Shown piece by piece: positions 9,244 through 19,641 of a stretch of DNA of 64,000 nt. The DNA is taken from the NCBI GenBank assembly GCA_021324305.1, contig JAJPJI010000034.1, positions 44,902-108,901 of the forward strand, in the 5' to 3' direction. The translations under genes and the position numbers were made by a program. The notes under the pieces were generated by a model. It did not search any database and was not told where the DNA came from. It saw only the letters and a list, made by a program, of their open reading frames with translations. This stretch comes from Gammaproteobacteria bacterium. GTDB lineage: Bacteria; Pseudomonadota; Gammaproteobacteria; DSM-16500. Each line of letters begins with the position of its first letter. Position 1 is the stretch's first letter.

Positions 9244-9315
9244 ATGTATTGATGGCTGCGCTGACATCTTTACATTCGGTGGGGCGGAGAATAACAAAGC
9301 ATAGGAGTATGTATC

Positions 9316-9852
9316 TTGGCTGAAATGCATGGCACAACAATTGTATCGGTGCGACGTAATGGCATGGTGGTTGTCGGGGGAGATGGTCAGGTTACCCTGG
9401 GACACACGGTCATGAAATCCAACGCACGTAAGGTCAGACGACTATATAACAATAAAATATTGGCAGGGTTTGCGGGTGGTACGGCTGATGCTTTTACCTT
9501 GTTTGAGCGATTTGAATCCAAGCTCGAAACACATCAGGGGAATCTGGTCCGCGCGGCTGTCGAGCTTGCCAAAGACTGGCGTACCGATCGAATGCTGCGT
9601 CGCCTGGAGGCCATGCTGGTAGTGGCAGATACCAAGGCATCACTGATTATTTCTGGTAATGGTGATGTCATTGAGCCGGAGAATAGTCTGATTGCTATTG
9701 GTTCAGGTGGGTCTTATGCAAAAGCGGCAGCGCAGGCCTTGCTCGAAAATAGCGAGCTTGACGCGCGTGCAATTACCGAGAAAGCACTCTCGATTGCGGC
9801 TTCCATCTGTATTTATACGAATAATAATTTCACAATAGAAACCCTCGGATAA
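9316..9852 (+). CDS. hslV: HslV, proteolytic subunit of the HslUV protease
   Basis: Threonine protease that forms a double-hexamer chamber and degrades unfolded proteins fed by HslU. The mature N terminus is [10 protein letters not shown]: the short leader before GTT is removed autocatalytically to free Thr1. [29 protein letters not shown] and [14 protein letters not shown] are the usual signatures. The start is probably TTG at 9316, because AGGAG (9303-9307) is 8 bases away, while the ATG at 9325 would be 17 bases from it; both leave the same mature enzyme. It is 44 bases upstream of hslU, the usual operon. Confidence 0.96.
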   Translation: MAEMHGTTIVSVRRNGMVVVGGDGQVTLGHTVMKSNARKVRRLYNNKILAGFAGGTADAFTLFERFESKLETHQGNLVRAAVELAKDWRTDRMLRRLEAMLVVADTKASLIISGNGDVIEPENSLIAIGSGGSYAKAAAQALLENSELDARAITEKALSIAASICIYTNNNFTIETLG

Positions 9853-9896
9853 TTTTGAAGAAATAAAATCATAGAAAACACAGTGAGTAAACAATC

Positions 9897-11249
9897 ATGG
9901 CGATGACTATTCCAACAACTCCCACACCAAAAGAAATTGTGAGTGAGCTAGACAAACATATTATTGGCCAGGCAGACGCAAAGCGTGCTGTCGCAGTCGC
10001 TCTGCGAAACCGCTGGAGACGTATGCAGCTGCCCTCGCCCCTGCGTGATGAAATCATGCCGAAAAATATTCTCATGATCGGGCCTACCGGCGTTGGTAAA
10101 ACAGAAATCGCGCGGCGTCTCGCGAAGCTGGCGGATGCACCGTTCATTAAAGTTGAAGCAACCAAATTTACTGAAGTGGGATACGTTGGCCGCGATGTGG
10201 AATCCATCATCCGTGATCTTGTCGATATGGCAATCAAAATGATGCGGGAAAAAGAAATGGCAAAGGTACGCCCGATTGCTGAAGAAGCAGCAGAAGAGCG
10301 CATATTGAATGCGTTATTGCCTCCTCCGCGAGCCAGTTTTGCCGGTGAACCACATGAACCGGTGAAGGAAGACTCGGCCACCAGGCAATTATTCCGGAAA
10401 AAATTACGCGAAGGCTCACTGGATGACAAGGAGATTGAAATTGAAGTATCCATGTCTGCTATGGGTGTGGAAATCATGGCGCCGCCCGGCATGGAAGAAA
10501 TGACAAACCAGCTGCAAAACATGTTTCAGAATCTGGGAACAGACCGCAAGAAAATGCGCAAGTTCAAGGTAGTGGATGCCAAGAAAATATTGCGGGAAGA
10601 AGAGGCGGCAAAATTAATCGATGATGATGAAATAAAGGCGCGCGCAATTGAAAGTGTTGAACAAAGCGGGATAGTCTTTGTTGATGAAATTGACAAGATT
10701 GCCAAACGATCTGAATACGCTGGCGCTGACGTGTCGCGGGAAGGTGTGCAGCGTGATTTGCTTCCATTGATTGAAGGATCGACGGTATCAACCAAATATG
10801 GCATGGTGCGTACGGATCATATTCTGTTTATTGCCTCAGGTGCTTTCCATTTCGCCAAGCCGTCTGATCTGATTCCCGAACTGCAGGGTCGCTTGCCGAT
10901 TCGTGTTGAACTCAAATCATTGTCAACTGATGATTTCGTACGGATTTTGACAGAACCGGAGGCCGCATTGACGGAGCAATACACCGCGTTGTTGGGAACA
11001 GAAGGTGTAAAAGTCAATTTTGTTCCGGATGGGGTGCGTCGTATTGCCGAAATTGCCTGGCATGTGAATGAGCGTGTGGAAAATATCGGCGCCAGACGTT
11101 TGCACACAGTTATGGAACGGCTCCTGGAAGAAGTTTCATTTACAGCATCGGATATGGCGGAGAAGGAAATCAATATTGATGCCAGTTATGTAAATGAAAA
11201 ATTGCAGCAGCTTGTCAAGGATGAGGACCTGACTAGTTATATTTTATAG
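9897..11249 (+). CDS. hslU: HslU, AAA+ ATPase subunit of the HslUV protease
   Basis: Unfoldase that recognises substrates and threads them into HslV. 450 residues. N-terminal [32 protein letters not shown] in the family position, Walker [16 protein letters not shown] near residue 60, the [10 protein letters not shown] pore loop, an inserted helical I-domain (about 110-240), Walker [11 protein letters not shown] near 255, arginine finger/sensor region [12 protein letters not shown], and the C-terminal tail ending DLTSYIL that inserts into HslV. Operon with hslV; a terminator-like hairpin follows 9 bases after the stop. Confidence 0.97.
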   Translation: MAMTIPTTPTPKEIVSELDKHIIGQADAKRAVAVALRNRWRRMQLPSPLRDEIMPKNILMIGPTGVGKTEIARRLAKLADAPFIKVEATKFTEVGYVGRDVESIIRDLVDMAIKMMREKEMAKVRPIAEEAAEERILNALLPPPRASFAGEPHEPVKEDSATRQLFRKKLREGSLDDKEIEIEVSMSAMGVEIMAPPGMEEMTNQLQNMFQNLGTDRKKMRKFKVVDAKKILREEEAAKLIDDDEIKARAIESVEQSGIVFVDEIDKIAKRSEYAGADVSREGVQRDLLPLIEGSTVSTKYGMVRTDHILFIASGAFHFAKPSDLIPELQGRLPIRVELKSLSTDDFVRILTEPEAALTEQYTALLGTEGVKVNFVPDGVRRIAEIAWHVNERVENIGARRLHTVMERLLEEVSFTASDMAEKEINIDASYVNEKLQQLVKDEDLTSYIL

Positions 11250-11257
11250 TCACATCA

Positions 11258-11290
11258 GGGGATTGGATTTAATCAATCCCCGTCAATTTT
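11258..11290 (+). terminator. Probable terminator after hslU
   Basis: 8-bp stem GGGGATTG / CAATCCCC with an 8-base loop, followed by GTCAATTTT. The T run is short and interrupted, so some read-through to the next gene is likely. Confidence 0.5.
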
Positions 11291-11304
11291 CAAGGATAAG
11301 AGTT

Positions 11305-12123
11305 ATGTCATTGAAAATAAAACTCATGAGTTTTATTTTTTTATTGCTGAGTGCTGTCAGCGTGTTTGCCCAGGAAAAATATCCAACATTTGTTTTTGTG
11401 CATGGCGCCATGTTTAACAGCAGTGTCTGGATGACGGTTCAGAGCCGTCTGCAAAATGCAAACGCCAATGTCATCACGATCGATGTCCCTGGACGAGCGG
11501 ATGATGGAATGCTCCCTGCGCAAGTCACGCTTGATGCAGCCGCTGACAAGTTGTGCAAGGTGGCAGGCTTGCAGGAAGAGCCGGTTGTGCTGGTTGGGCA
11601 TAGCCAGGGTGGAGCGGTGATCACGCAGGCGGTTGATAAGTGTGCGGATAATATCAAGGCGTTAGTCTATATCGCCGCAGTAGCGCCTTTAAACGGTGAA
11701 ACCGTATTTCAGGATTTAAGCAAGGAAGATAATAATAATTTTGACATGTGTGTCACGCTGGATAAGTCCAGAAAGCTCTATCGTGTGAATACAAGCGGGC
11801 CGATTGCGCAAATGTTTATGGCTGATTTGGAACCCGAGGAGGCAGAGTTGGCGATCGAGAACATGGTTCCTGAACCCACAGGCATTGGGGATTCGAAACT
11901 GCATTATTCGCCGGCTGCTTTTAAATCCATACCCAAGTTTTATATCGAAACCCGCAAAGATAAAATTATCTCCCTGGCGACGCAAAAAAAGATTGAAAGG
12001 AAAATTCGCCCAAACAGGATTTATTCCATGGATACTAGCCATACGCCGTTTTTCTCTCAGCCTTATATCTTGTCCAACTATCTGCTTGATATTGGTCGTC
12101 AGAACATGAACAATTCTTTTTAA
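11305..12123 (+). CDS. Exported alpha/beta-fold hydrolase
   Basis: 272 residues. ATG at 11305 follows AAGGATAAGAGTT and opens a signal peptide ([21 protein letters not shown]); a longer frame from 11263 runs through the hslU terminator and is rejected. Esterase/lipase fold: [12 protein letters not shown] (oxyanion loop), nucleophile serine in VGHSQGGAV near residue 100, an acidic residue in TRKDKII, and the C-terminal catalytic histidine in [10 protein letters not shown]. This last motif matches the salicylate esterase/hydroxynitrile-lyase-like group common in bacteria. Substrate unknown; location periplasmic or secreted. It lies between hslU and rpiA without obvious functional link. Confidence 0.87.
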   Translation: MSLKIKLMSFIFLLLSAVSVFAQEKYPTFVFVHGAMFNSSVWMTVQSRLQNANANVITIDVPGRADDGMLPAQVTLDAAADKLCKVAGLQEEPVVLVGHSQGGAVITQAVDKCADNIKALVYIAAVAPLNGETVFQDLSKEDNNNFDMCVTLDKSRKLYRVNTSGPIAQMFMADLEPEEAELAIENMVPEPTGIGDSKLHYSPAAFKSIPKFYIETRKDKIISLATQKKIERKIRPNRIYSMDTSHTPFFSQPYILSNYLLDIGRQNMNNSF

Positions 12124-12145
12124 GCAACCGAAAAGGAACATAGCG

Positions 12146-12811
12146 ATGAAAGTGACCACTGATAAGGAAGCAGGCAAGAAAGCGGCAGCGCTGGCTGCGT
12201 TGGAATACATCAGGGATGACATGATAATTGGTGTCGGAACGGGCAGCACAATTGACCACTTTATTGAAGCATTGAAATCAGTGAAGCAAAAAATCGAGGC
12301 GGCAGTTGCAAGTTCCGTCGCAACAGCCAATAAATTAAAAGCCCTGGCAATTCCATTGATTGATCTTAATTCGGTTAATTCATTGTCGCTTTACGTGGAT
12401 GGTGCTGATGAAATCAATTCCGCGAAGCAAATGATCAAAGGTGGCGGAGGTGCGTTGACCCGGGAAAAAATTATTGCAACCGTGGCTGATAAATTCATCT
12501 GCATTGCGGATGAAAGCAAATATGTTGATATGCTTGGTGCGTTTCCTGTGGCGGTAGAAGTGCTGCCCATGGCGCGCAGCTATGTCGCCAGACAGATTGT
12601 GCAGCTGGGCGGCGACCCTGTTTATCGTGAAGGATTTGTAACGGATAACGGTAATGTGATTCTGGATGTGTATAATCTGAAACTGGTTGAACCAAGAATG
12701 ATCGAAGAGAAATTAAAAAATATGGTTGGTGTGGTGGAAAATGGCGTGTTTGCCAAGCGTACCGCAGATGTGTTGTTGTTGGGAACGGCTAATGGTGCAA
12801 GAAAAATATAA
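12146..12811 (+). CDS. rpiA: Ribose-5-phosphate isomerase A
   Basis: Interconverts ribose-5-phosphate and ribulose-5-phosphate in the non-oxidative pentose phosphate pathway; cytoplasmic. 221 residues, normal length. Motifs: [18 protein letters not shown] (phosphate loop), VDGADEIN with the catalytic aspartates, [15 protein letters not shown], and [10 protein letters not shown] near the C terminus. AAAAGGAACATAGCG gives a ribosome-binding site 10 bases before the ATG. The functionally adjacent enzyme rpe lies 0.9 kb downstream on the other strand. Confidence 0.97.
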   Translation: MKVTTDKEAGKKAAALAALEYIRDDMIIGVGTGSTIDHFIEALKSVKQKIEAAVASSVATANKLKALAIPLIDLNSVNSLSLYVDGADEINSAKQMIKGGGGALTREKIIATVADKFICIADESKYVDMLGAFPVAVEVLPMARSYVARQIVQLGGDPVYREGFVTDNGNVILDVYNLKLVEPRMIEEKLKNMVGVVENGVFAKRTADVLLLGTANGARKI

Positions 12812-12827
12812 ATTTGATGGAGTGAGT

Positions 12828-13214
12828 ATGAAGATAAAAAAATTTTTAACGTTCTGTGGGACGCTATTCATATTGACAGGTTCTTTGGCGGCGCAGGCGA
12901 GCGTGCTTGGACAGGCGGGTGATATTGCTGCAGGTGCCAGTTATGAATTGAATGCAGCATCAGGTATTGCATCGTATTATAAAAACGGGACAAGCGGCAA
13001 AATCAGGTTTGATTGCAATCTGAACGGAACAGATGTCAAAGCCATGCTGTATCCAGGAAAAAACTTTGCAGGCAATCCGGCGGCGATTCTGGAAGCTGGC
13101 ATGAATGGTCCGTATGAATGGAATTTGTCTGATATGGGTGACGATGCAGGGAACATAAAAGTGAAATTGATAAAAGGCGATTCTGCTGTGGTGCAGTGCA
13201 GGCAGATCGTATAA
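12828..13214 (+). CDS. Small secreted protein of unknown function
   Basis: 128 residues beginning at ATG 12828 with GGAG 5 bases upstream. A strong signal peptide (KKFLTFCGTLFILTGSLAAQA) gives a mature protein of about 105 residues. It has two cysteines (RFDCNLNG and VVQCRQIV), which could pair, and a beta-rich look with alternating hydrophobic residues. No family recognised. It starts 16 bases after rpiA and could be in the same transcript. Confidence 0.8.
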   Translation: MKIKKFLTFCGTLFILTGSLAAQASVLGQAGDIAAGASYELNAASGIASYYKNGTSGKIRFDCNLNGTDVKAMLYPGKNFAGNPAAILEAGMNGPYEWNLSDMGDDAGNIKVKLIKGDSAVVQCRQIV

Positions 13215-13259
13215 ATATTATGGACTGACCCTGGCGTAAATCATCCAGGGTCACAAAAG

Positions 13260-13646
13260 TTACATCGGATAATATATAACCTGAACAACATTCCCATCTG
13301 GATCAGCACAATAAAAACTTCTTGTACCATCACGATGATCTTTGGGGCCTGCTTTTATCTCGACATGATTTGTGCGCAAGAATTCATGCCAACGGTCTAC
13401 TTCATCGCGTTCATTCAGGAAAAAACCAATGTGATCAAGTTTTTGATGTCTGGAGGGTGTAAAATCAGCAGGAGCGCGATGCAGGGCGAGGTTGTCGTTT
13501 CCTGAACTAAGATAATAATTGTCAGCATCCGGCTGCCAGACTAATTTCATGCCCAGCAGTTCGGTATAAAAATGAACGCATTCTGAAAGATTTTTCACAT
13601 AAAGCGCGACGTGGTGCAGACCGGCGTGTGGTTTTGGTTTTTGCAT
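13260..13646 (-). CDS. VOC (glyoxalase/dioxygenase-like) family protein
   Basis: Vicinal-oxygen-chelate fold: LHHVALYVKNLSECVHFYTELLGMKL at the N terminus with the first metal histidine, KLDHIGFFL as the second beta-strand histidine, and SFYCADPDGNVVQVIYYP at the C terminus. 128 residues as one two-module domain. I use ATG 13646 rather than 13661 because AAGGCGG sits 6 bases before it, whereas the upstream ATG lacks a ribosome-binding site. The substrate cannot be told; relatives include glyoxalase I, fosfomycin-resistance proteins and extradiol dioxygenases. Downstream of and same strand as rpe (48 bases). Confidence 0.88.
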   Translation of the reverse strand: MQKPKPHAGLHHVALYVKNLSECVHFYTELLGMKLVWQPDADNYYLSSGNDNLALHRAPADFTPSRHQKLDHIGFFLNERDEVDRWHEFLRTNHVEIKAGPKDHRDGTRSFYCADPDGNVVQVIYYPM

Positions 13647-13694
13647 GGTGACCGCCTTCATTTTCTGGATTAATTCAAATGTGACAATATAATA

Positions 13695-14366
13695 TTAGCG
13701 CACATCGCTTAACTGTTTGCGCATATTCGCGATTACTTCCGCGTAATCGGGATGATTGAATATCGCTGAACCTGCTATAAACATATCAGCGCCTGCTTGC
13801 GCGACCTGGCCAATATTTTCTGTCTTGATTCCGCCATCCACTGCAATGCGAATATCCAGATTGCGGGACACAATCAATTCCTTAAGGTCGGAAATTTTTT
13901 CCAGAGCAGACGAGATAAAGGATTGTCCGCCAAAGCCGGGATTGACTGACATGACTAATACCAGATCGATTTTGTCGAGAACGTACTCCAGGCAGTGCAA
14001 GGTCGTTGCTGGATTCAGGGCCAGGCCTGCTTTGCATCCGTGCTTGCGAATCAGGGAAAGACTCCGATCGACATGTTCAGATGCTTCAGGATGAAAAGTG
14101 ATGTTGGTTGCGCCGGCATTCGCGAAATCAACAATCAGCCTGTCCACTGGCTTCGTCATCAAGTGTACATCAATAGGTACCTTGATGCCGTAGTGGCGTA
14201 ACGCTTCGCATACCATAGGTCCAACTGTGAGATTGGGTACATAATGGTTATCCATCACATCCAGGTGCAGCATGTCTGCGCCGGCATCAATAACTGCTTC
14301 TGCTTCTTCACCCAATCTGGCAAAGTCCGCAGATAGCAACGAAGGTAATATCAGAAAATCTCGCAT
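13695..14366 (-). CDS. rpe: Ribulose-phosphate 3-epimerase
   Basis: TIM-barrel metalloenzyme interconverting ribulose-5-phosphate and xylulose-5-phosphate. 223 residues. Signatures: [35 protein letters not shown] with metal ligands His and catalytic Asp, [15 protein letters not shown], and [11 protein letters not shown] with the second catalytic Asp. The ribosome-binding site is weak (GGGCTGCCT). Convergent in function with rpiA nearby but on the opposite strand. Confidence 0.97.
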   Translation of the reverse strand: MRDFLILPSLLSADFARLGEEAEAVIDAGADMLHLDVMDNHYVPNLTVGPMVCEALRHYGIKVPIDVHLMTKPVDRLIVDFANAGATNITFHPEASEHVDRSLSLIRKHGCKAGLALNPATTLHCLEYVLDKIDLVLVMSVNPGFGGQSFISSALEKISDLKELIVSRNLDIRIAVDGGIKTENIGQVAQAGADMFIAGSAIFNHPDYAEVIANMRKQLSDVR

Positions 14367-14561
14367 AGGCAGCCCATTCTGTTAAGTGGTCTCATGGTAG
14401 CGCGGATTGTTGGGACTTTCCAGATTTTGCCGTACTGATCATTGAATTGCGTAATCGCGGGATCCTTGGCATGAGCGGCTGATTGCATGTTGTATTTAAA
14501 ATTTACACTTCTTGTGATATCATTCGCGGCTAATTCAATTCTTGCTTGAATGTAGTTCATA

Positions 14562-16220
14562 ATGTTAGCAGCACGCCGCAACTTATTTGAAATAGCAGTC
14601 CTCTTCTTTTCCAGCCTGATTCTTTTCACCTGGGGCTTGAGTGCACAGGAAATTTTTGGCTTTGATTCACGTTTTTATCTGTTTGTGCAGGAAATGTGGC
14701 GATATGGCGCAAGCTGGTTTCCATTAACCTATCACCAGCCGTATCCGGATTACCCCGCCAGCTCAACATTTCTGATTTATCTATGCGCACTGGCACTGGG
14801 CACGGTTAACAAGTTTGTAGTTGTGCTGCCAACCGCCATTCTGGCTGCGGCTACGTTGACGATCACTTATCTGATCGGCGCCATGCACAGCAAGCGCTGG
14901 GGCCTGTGTGCGGTTTTGTTCATGTTCTTGACCATCACTTTTTTACGCAGTGCACGCTCCATCTCGCTGGATATGTATCCTACCGTAATAACAGCCTGCT
15001 GTTTTTATCTGATATATTCAGCTGATTTCACACACACTTATCGGCGTCTTGTCTGGATATATCCGTTATTAATCCTTGGATTTGCGTTTCGGGGACCTAT
15101 TGGTCTGGTTATGCCCACAGGTGTGATCTGTTCATATTATTTTTTGAACAGAAACGTGGGTAGACTTGTGGTAACGGGATTTACTGCACTAATGCTGCTC
15201 ATGGCCTGTACGGCTGTTTTGCTGGCACTTGCTTATCATACAGGCGGAGACACGTTCTTGTGGAATGTATTGCGCATGGAAGTGCTGGGCAGGATAAATA
15301 ACCATTATCTGCCGCGATACTTCTATTTCACAGATAGTCTTATGAGTTATGCGCTTGCCTATCCTGTCGCATTGTTAGTCTTTCCTGGACTGATTTATTA
15401 CTTCTGCATCACACGGGAACATTCGGCAGAAATGAAATTAAATGCGAGGCTGCTCGGCTGGGTCATGGTGTTATTAATCGGGATGAGTATTCCGGACGAT
15501 AAGAAAGTCCGATATGTTTTACCTGTTCTGCCGGCATTAGCGCTGATTGCTGCTTATCCATTCATAGCACCGCCGTCGCAGAAATATTTTGCCGCACTGC
15601 GCTGGATAATGACGCGATTTTTTCTCATTCTGCCGCTTGTACTATTGATGGCTTTTACCTACGTGTATTTTTTCGCCAATAAATATTCAGTGAATGTCGG
15701 ATTTCATTTTGTCTATGTATTCGGATTTTTTGCGCTTTTGCAGGTGATGAATATCTGGATTTTTTGCCGTGAGAATAAAACTGCAAGTTTGCGTGAGCCG
15801 GCACTGCTTGGTTTTGCAGCTTTGTGCGTATCCATCTCATATCTCACGGTAGTTGAACCAGTCGAATTATACATAGACAGAGCGCGGGATTTTGTTGTTT
15901 CAACAGAAGCACTGCGCAAGCAGCAGCACTCCCGTCTGGTATTCTACCGGGAAAAACCGGATGGATTGCCAATCAAGTATCTTATTAACATGCCGGATGC
16001 CGAACAGCCGGTATTTATTAGAAATCAGAATGAATTGCTGGGATATTCAGGTCCTGCATTTTTTGTTACCAGTAAATCATATTTTAATGATTTGCCCGAA
16101 GACATTGCGCATAATTACCGGATTATCACCAACGATACATTGGGACATGTGCCGGTCGTTGTCTTTGCCAAAAAGCAGGAAATTGCCGCGGATCCGGTAC
16201 AACAGCGCACGGCTTTGTAG
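14562..16220 (+). CDS. GT39/ArnT-like membrane glycosyltransferase
   Basis: 552-residue integral membrane protein with roughly 11-13 hydrophobic segments and a soluble C-terminal part (about 440-552). The first periplasmic loop has FGFDSRFYLFVQEMW, matching the DxxR/DE motif where lipid-linked-sugar transferases (PMT/ArnT/GT-C superfamily) keep the catalytic acidic residue, and HQPYPDYPASSTFLIYL matches the PxxP loop that follows. ArnT adds aminoarabinose to lipid A; others mannosylate proteins. The acceptor here is unknown. A long palindrome follows immediately after the stop. Confidence 0.8.
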   Translation: MLAARRNLFEIAVLFFSSLILFTWGLSAQEIFGFDSRFYLFVQEMWRYGASWFPLTYHQPYPDYPASSTFLIYLCALALGTVNKFVVVLPTAILAAATLTITYLIGAMHSKRWGLCAVLFMFLTITFLRSARSISLDMYPTVITACCFYLIYSADFTHTYRRLVWIYPLLILGFAFRGPIGLVMPTGVICSYYFLNRNVGRLVVTGFTALMLLMACTAVLLALAYHTGGDTFLWNVLRMEVLGRINNHYLPRYFYFTDSLMSYALAYPVALLVFPGLIYYFCITREHSAEMKLNARLLGWVMVLLIGMSIPDDKKVRYVLPVLPALALIAAYPFIAPPSQKYFAALRWIMTRFFLILPLVLLMAFTYVYFFANKYSVNVGFHFVYVFGFFALLQVMNIWIFCRENKTASLREPALLGFAALCVSISYLTVVEPVELYIDRARDFVVSTEALRKQQHSRLVFYREKPDGLPIKYLINMPDAEQPVFIRNQNELLGYSGPAFFVTSKSYFNDLPEDIAHNYRIITNDTLGHVPVVVFAKKQEIAADPVQQRTAL

Positions 16221-16281
16221 AATAACTCCACTTGCCTGTCATCCCGGCCTGCGCCGGGATGACAGGCAAGTGGAATTATTC
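16220..16281. repeat. Long near-perfect palindrome (REP/MITE-like)
   Basis: 62 bases that fold back on themselves: GCCTGTCATCCCGGC / GCCGGGATGACAGGC at the core with a CTGC loop, and arms extending to GAATAA / TTATTC with a single C-A mismatch. The stem is about 29 bp. The TCATCCCGGC...GCCGGGATGA core is a widely dispersed bacterial repeat type. It starts at the glycosyltransferase stop and could also act as a terminator for it. Confidence 0.85.
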
Positions 16282-16323
16282 AACAAGGCACAGCAAACTT
16301 TTCGAAATCAGGAATGGTAATTT

Positions 16324-16599
16324 ATGACAAATCAGGTTTGCATTCACTGTTTTGTTTCGGGAAAAGTTCAGGGTGTGTGGTTTCGCGCAACGACAAAAGA
16401 ACAGGCTGACAGGCTTGGTATCACCGGCTGGGCGCGCAATTTACCAGATGGCCGCGTAGAAGTGATGGAGTGCGGTGAAACAGAAAACATCCTGGAATTA
16501 TATGAATGGCTGAAACATGGGCCGGAGTTTGCCAGGGTAACAGGACTTACTTACGAGGAAGTTCCATGGCAGGCGTTACACGGTTTTGAGACCATGTAA
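16324..16599 (+). CDS. acyP: Acylphosphatase
   Basis: 91-residue enzyme that hydrolyses carboxyl-phosphate bonds of acylphosphates; cytoplasmic. Motifs: CFVSGKVQGVWFRATTKEQADRLGITGWARNLPDGRVEV in the family pattern, with catalytic Arg in VWFRA and Asn in ARNLPDG. ATG is preceded by AATGGTAATTT, a weak ribosome-binding site. It stands alone between the palindrome and the rubredoxin gene on the opposite strand. Confidence 0.95.
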   Translation: MTNQVCIHCFVSGKVQGVWFRATTKEQADRLGITGWARNLPDGRVEVMECGETENILELYEWLKHGPEFARVTGLTYEEVPWQALHGFETM

Positions 16600-16614
16600 C
16601 GCTTATTTCATCAT

Positions 16615-16803
16615 TCACGATGGTATTTCTATCATTTCGAAATCATCTTTGGTGGCGCCGCATTCAGGACATTGCCAGGCTGGCGGCACATCTTCCCAGC
16701 GGGTGCCGGGTGCAATACCGTCTTGAGGCCAGCCTTTTTCTTCATCGTAAATAAAGCCGCAGAGCAAGCACATATAGCGTTTGTATTGGGTAGTAGCAGA
16801 CAC
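16615..16803 (-). CDS. Rubredoxin
   Basis: 62-residue one-iron electron carrier. The iron is bound by four cysteines in two knuckles, CLLCG and CPECG, and [22 protein letters not shown] is the standard rubredoxin middle. The start codon is GTG at 16803 (GGAG 11 bases upstream). Convergent with acyP. Its redox partner is not in the window; rubredoxins serve alkane hydroxylases or superoxide/oxygen reductases. Confidence 0.95.
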   Translation of the reverse strand: MSATTQYKRYMCLLCGFIYDEEKGWPQDGIAPGTRWEDVPPAWQCPECGATKDDFEMIEIPS

Positions 16804-17030
16804 GGTATTATTTTCTCCAGAATGTGTACAGTGACTATTATTATGATTAATATGTTAAAAAATTAAACAGAATAGTGCCCAAAAGTTTAGCGGGTGGATG
16901 AGGCGATGTCTAGCGTAAATAATTGACCAGGCAAGGATGAATCAATTGGTTCGAACATGACTTATAATTAAAATACAGGCAAGAATCAGGATAGAGAATA
17001 GCTAACCTAGGTATCGCGAGGAGATTCAAT

Positions 17031-18032
17031 ATGCAGCGTTCTTCCAATTCTACGGGTTTTGATCTGATGGGGTATAAACCCTATCAGTTTGTCGGTGAAT
17101 TTAATGGTACCTGGGTTCCATTCAATCAAACCGAAACGGGATATGTTGGCATATTGAATCTGTTTAAAGCCATACAGAAACGCCATCGATTGCCAAATCC
17201 CACAGAGGATGCGGCGGCCTGTCAGGGAATAACCCTGCTGTATGTGGAAAACGACTGTTCAATGAAAGCGCTTTCTACAGCCAAGCCTGAGTTGGGGGGG
17301 ATCAAGCCAAAGGCATTGGCGGAGGGCGTGAATTATCAAGCCAGATATAGTGGCACTGTCGAGGCACGCGACGCCATGACGGATCCAAAAGGAAAAATCA
17401 AATGTAAAATGCTTGGTGCGGATAAATATCCCCATAGAATAGATATAACTGAAATTTTCGACAGCATTGAAAAGTCAGAAGGGAATGTATTTTTTATTAC
17501 AGGATACTGCGACGGCAGGGCAAATGGGCTGTCATACGATGCTGCACACGCCTTTGTCATTGCCAATGATGGGCAAAGATGGAAGTTCTTTGAAGCACAA
17601 CGGGGTGAAGTATCTTTCGGGAGCTTCAAGGAACTGAAAGCCTGGTTTAACAAGGAAGCCACGCAAGGGACATTACAAGAATTTGGGGCGCGTTATCCGG
17701 TTGAAGTGAGGCAGGGGGTAACCAGGCGCTATACGGATTGCACCTTGGATGTATACAAAAAGAATTTCAGTCATCATTTGCAATCTCGTGACGAACCTTC
17801 AATGCAAAAAGAGAAAAATTTGGCTGATTTTATCAGTGAAGTTGACAGTTTCCTGATAAACAAAAAAATGACGCCGGATTTGCCCGCCTTTCTTGACAGC
17901 CTGGAATTTTGCGTTAGGAAACTGCACAAGGGCAATTTGGAGAAATATAAGGAGTTTACAGTGCAGGATTATCTTGACCGCAAGGGAATTCATCTCGGTG
18001 ATTTGAACACCAAGTACAAGGCAAAAATGTGA
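17031..18032 (+). CDS. Candidate effector, C58/YopT-like cysteine-protease fold (tentative)
   Basis: 333 residues, no signal peptide; no recognised full-length family. The pattern fits a YopT-like papain fold: Cys64 in DAAACQGITLL, His172 in YDAAHAFVIAND, and 14-16 residues later KFFEAQRGEVSF where YopT-type proteases have FFDPNxGEF. The third residue would be Glu or Gln rather than Asp, so activity is unsure. The C-terminal 90 residues are helical and charged. GAGGAG 8 bases before the ATG is a strong ribosome-binding site. It is isolated between rubredoxin (divergent) and hemL. Host-directed role is inference. Confidence 0.6.
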   Translation: MQRSSNSTGFDLMGYKPYQFVGEFNGTWVPFNQTETGYVGILNLFKAIQKRHRLPNPTEDAAACQGITLLYVENDCSMKALSTAKPELGGIKPKALAEGVNYQARYSGTVEARDAMTDPKGKIKCKMLGADKYPHRIDITEIFDSIEKSEGNVFFITGYCDGRANGLSYDAAHAFVIANDGQRWKFFEAQRGEVSFGSFKELKAWFNKEATQGTLQEFGARYPVEVRQGVTRRYTDCTLDVYKKNFSHHLQSRDEPSMQKEKNLADFISEVDSFLINKKMTPDLPAFLDSLEFCVRKLHKGNLEKYKEFTVQDYLDRKGIHLGDLNTKYKAKM

Positions 18033-18312
18033 TTTGTCTTCACCAACGCTGCAATGACATATTCTCTCGTCCTTGCGACGCCGCGCAGTCTTTGGCCATG
18101 GCGATCCATGCGATTGCGCCACATTATGGGAAATGCTCGCAAAGTAATAAGAGTATGCGTGGTTAGCAATAGCAGCCATATTTTTGCTCTGGTTTTTATA
18201 CAGTCTGACACTGATCGTTTGATCATGCCTGAAATTATACATATAATTCCTGCCAGCTATAGATTGATCCAGCATTCCAACCTCTGACAGACAGCTGACG
18301 AAGAGAGCAAAC

Positions 18313-19641
18313 ATGACCAACTCAAAAAAACTATACAACCTGGCCCAGCAATATATTCCCGGCGGTGTGAATTCACCGGTACGAGCATTTCGGGGTGTGG
18401 GCGGCGAGCCTGTATTCATACAGAGAGGGCATGGTGCTTATGTTGTGGATGCGGATGGGAATGAATATGTGGATTATGTTTGCTCATGGGGACCGTTAAT
18501 TGCCGGACATGCTCACCCGTATGTCATCGAAAAAGTTGCTGCAGCCTTGCACAATGGGTTGAGCTTTGGTGCGCCTACGGAAATCGAAGTAAAGCTGGCA
18601 CAAAAGGTATGCGAACTGGTGCCATCCATGGAAATGGTCCGGTTTGTGAATTCGGGTACAGAAGCAACCATGAGTGCGATACGGTTGGCCAGAGGATTTA
18701 CCAAGCGGGATAAAATCATCAAATTCGCCGGCTGTTATCATGGACATGCTGACAGCTTGCTTGTCGCAGCCGGTTCCGGAGCATTGACACTGGGTGTGCC
18801 GAGTTCCGCCGGAGTCCCTGACAGTATCGCCCAGCATACCCTGGTAGCTGAATACAATCATCTTGAAGAAGTTGCGGCACTGTTCGCCAGATATGGCAAG
18901 GACATTGCCTGTGTCATTGTTGAACCTGTTGCCGGAAACATGAATTGTGTATTGCCGGTTCCCGGATTTTTGGACGGGTTGCGTAAATTATGTGATCAAT
19001 ACGGCAGTATTCTTATTTTTGATGAGGTAATGACGGGGTTTCGCGTCAGTCTGGGAGGCGCGCAGGCACATTATCGAATCAAGCCTGATATTACAGTTTT
19101 GGGCAAAGTTATTGGCGGTGGTTTTCCTGTCGGCGCTTTTGGCGGACGTGCTGATATTATGCGCACTATTGCTCCTTTGGGGCCGGTGTATCAGGCAGGT
19201 ACGCTCTCTGGTAACCCGATTGCGATGACGGGTGGTCTCGCAACACTGGAATTAATTACCCAGGGTGATTTTTATCCAAAACTGGCAGCGCAAACCTGCA
19301 AACTGACGGATGGATTGGCGGAGCGTGCCCGTGCGGCAAATATTCCATTTCATGTCAATGCCATAGGCAGCATGTTTGGTATTTTCTTTACTGATCTAAA
19401 TGAAATAAAATCAGAAGGAGATGTAAAACGCTGCAATGTTTCACTATTCAAACGCTTTTTCCATGGCATGCTGAATGAAGGAATCTATTTCGCACCATCA
19501 GCGTTTGAAGCGGGATTTCTGTCGTCAGCGCATGGTGATGCCGAAATTGACAAAACCTTGCTGGCAGCAGAAAAGGTATTCACTACATTACTCAAGGATG
19601 AACCTTCATGCACCGAGTTATTGCAGGAGGCACAGGGCTAA
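18313..19641 (+). CDS. hemL: Glutamate-1-semialdehyde 2,1-aminomutase
   Basis: PLP enzyme making 5-aminolevulinate for tetrapyrrole synthesis (C5 pathway); cytoplasmic. 442 residues, slightly longer than the usual 426-430 because of the tail that overlaps the next gene. [13 protein letters not shown] is the characteristic N-terminal signature; [17 protein letters not shown] binds PLP phosphate; [11 protein letters not shown] carries the pyridine-nitrogen Asp; the Schiff-base lysine is in [17 protein letters not shown]. Its last 34 bases overlap the epimerase gene in another frame, so translation is coupled. Another haem gene, hemJ, lies 3.3 kb downstream. Confidence 0.96.
   Translation: MTNSKKLYNLAQQYIPGGVNSPVRAFRGVGGEPVFIQRGHGAYVVDADGNEYVDYVCSWGPLIAGHAHPYVIEKVAAALHNGLSFGAPTEIEVKLAQKVCELVPSMEMVRFVNSGTEATMSAIRLARGFTKRDKIIKFAGCYHGHADSLLVAAGSGALTLGVPSSAGVPDSIAQHTLVAEYNHLEEVAALFARYGKDIACVIVEPVAGNMNCVLPVPGFLDGLRKLCDQYGSILIFDEVMTGFRVSLGGAQAHYRIKPDITVLGKVIGGGFPVGAFGGRADIMRTIAPLGPVYQAGTLSGNPIAMTGGLATLELITQGDFYPKLAAQTCKLTDGLAERARAANIPFHVNAIGSMFGIFFTDLNEIKSEGDVKRCNVSLFKRFFHGMLNEGIYFAPSAFEAGFLSSAHGDAEIDKTLLAAEKVFTTLLKDEPSCTELLQEAQG

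Noticed and set aside
14351..14629. 92-codon minus-strand frame spanning the rpe start and the glycosyltransferase start
   Set aside because: Overlaps both real genes, has no ribosome-binding site, and the translation looks random.
18033..18312. Overlapping short frames on both strands between the C58-like gene and hemL
   Set aside because: No ribosome-binding sites and no protein-like composition; I see no gene here.
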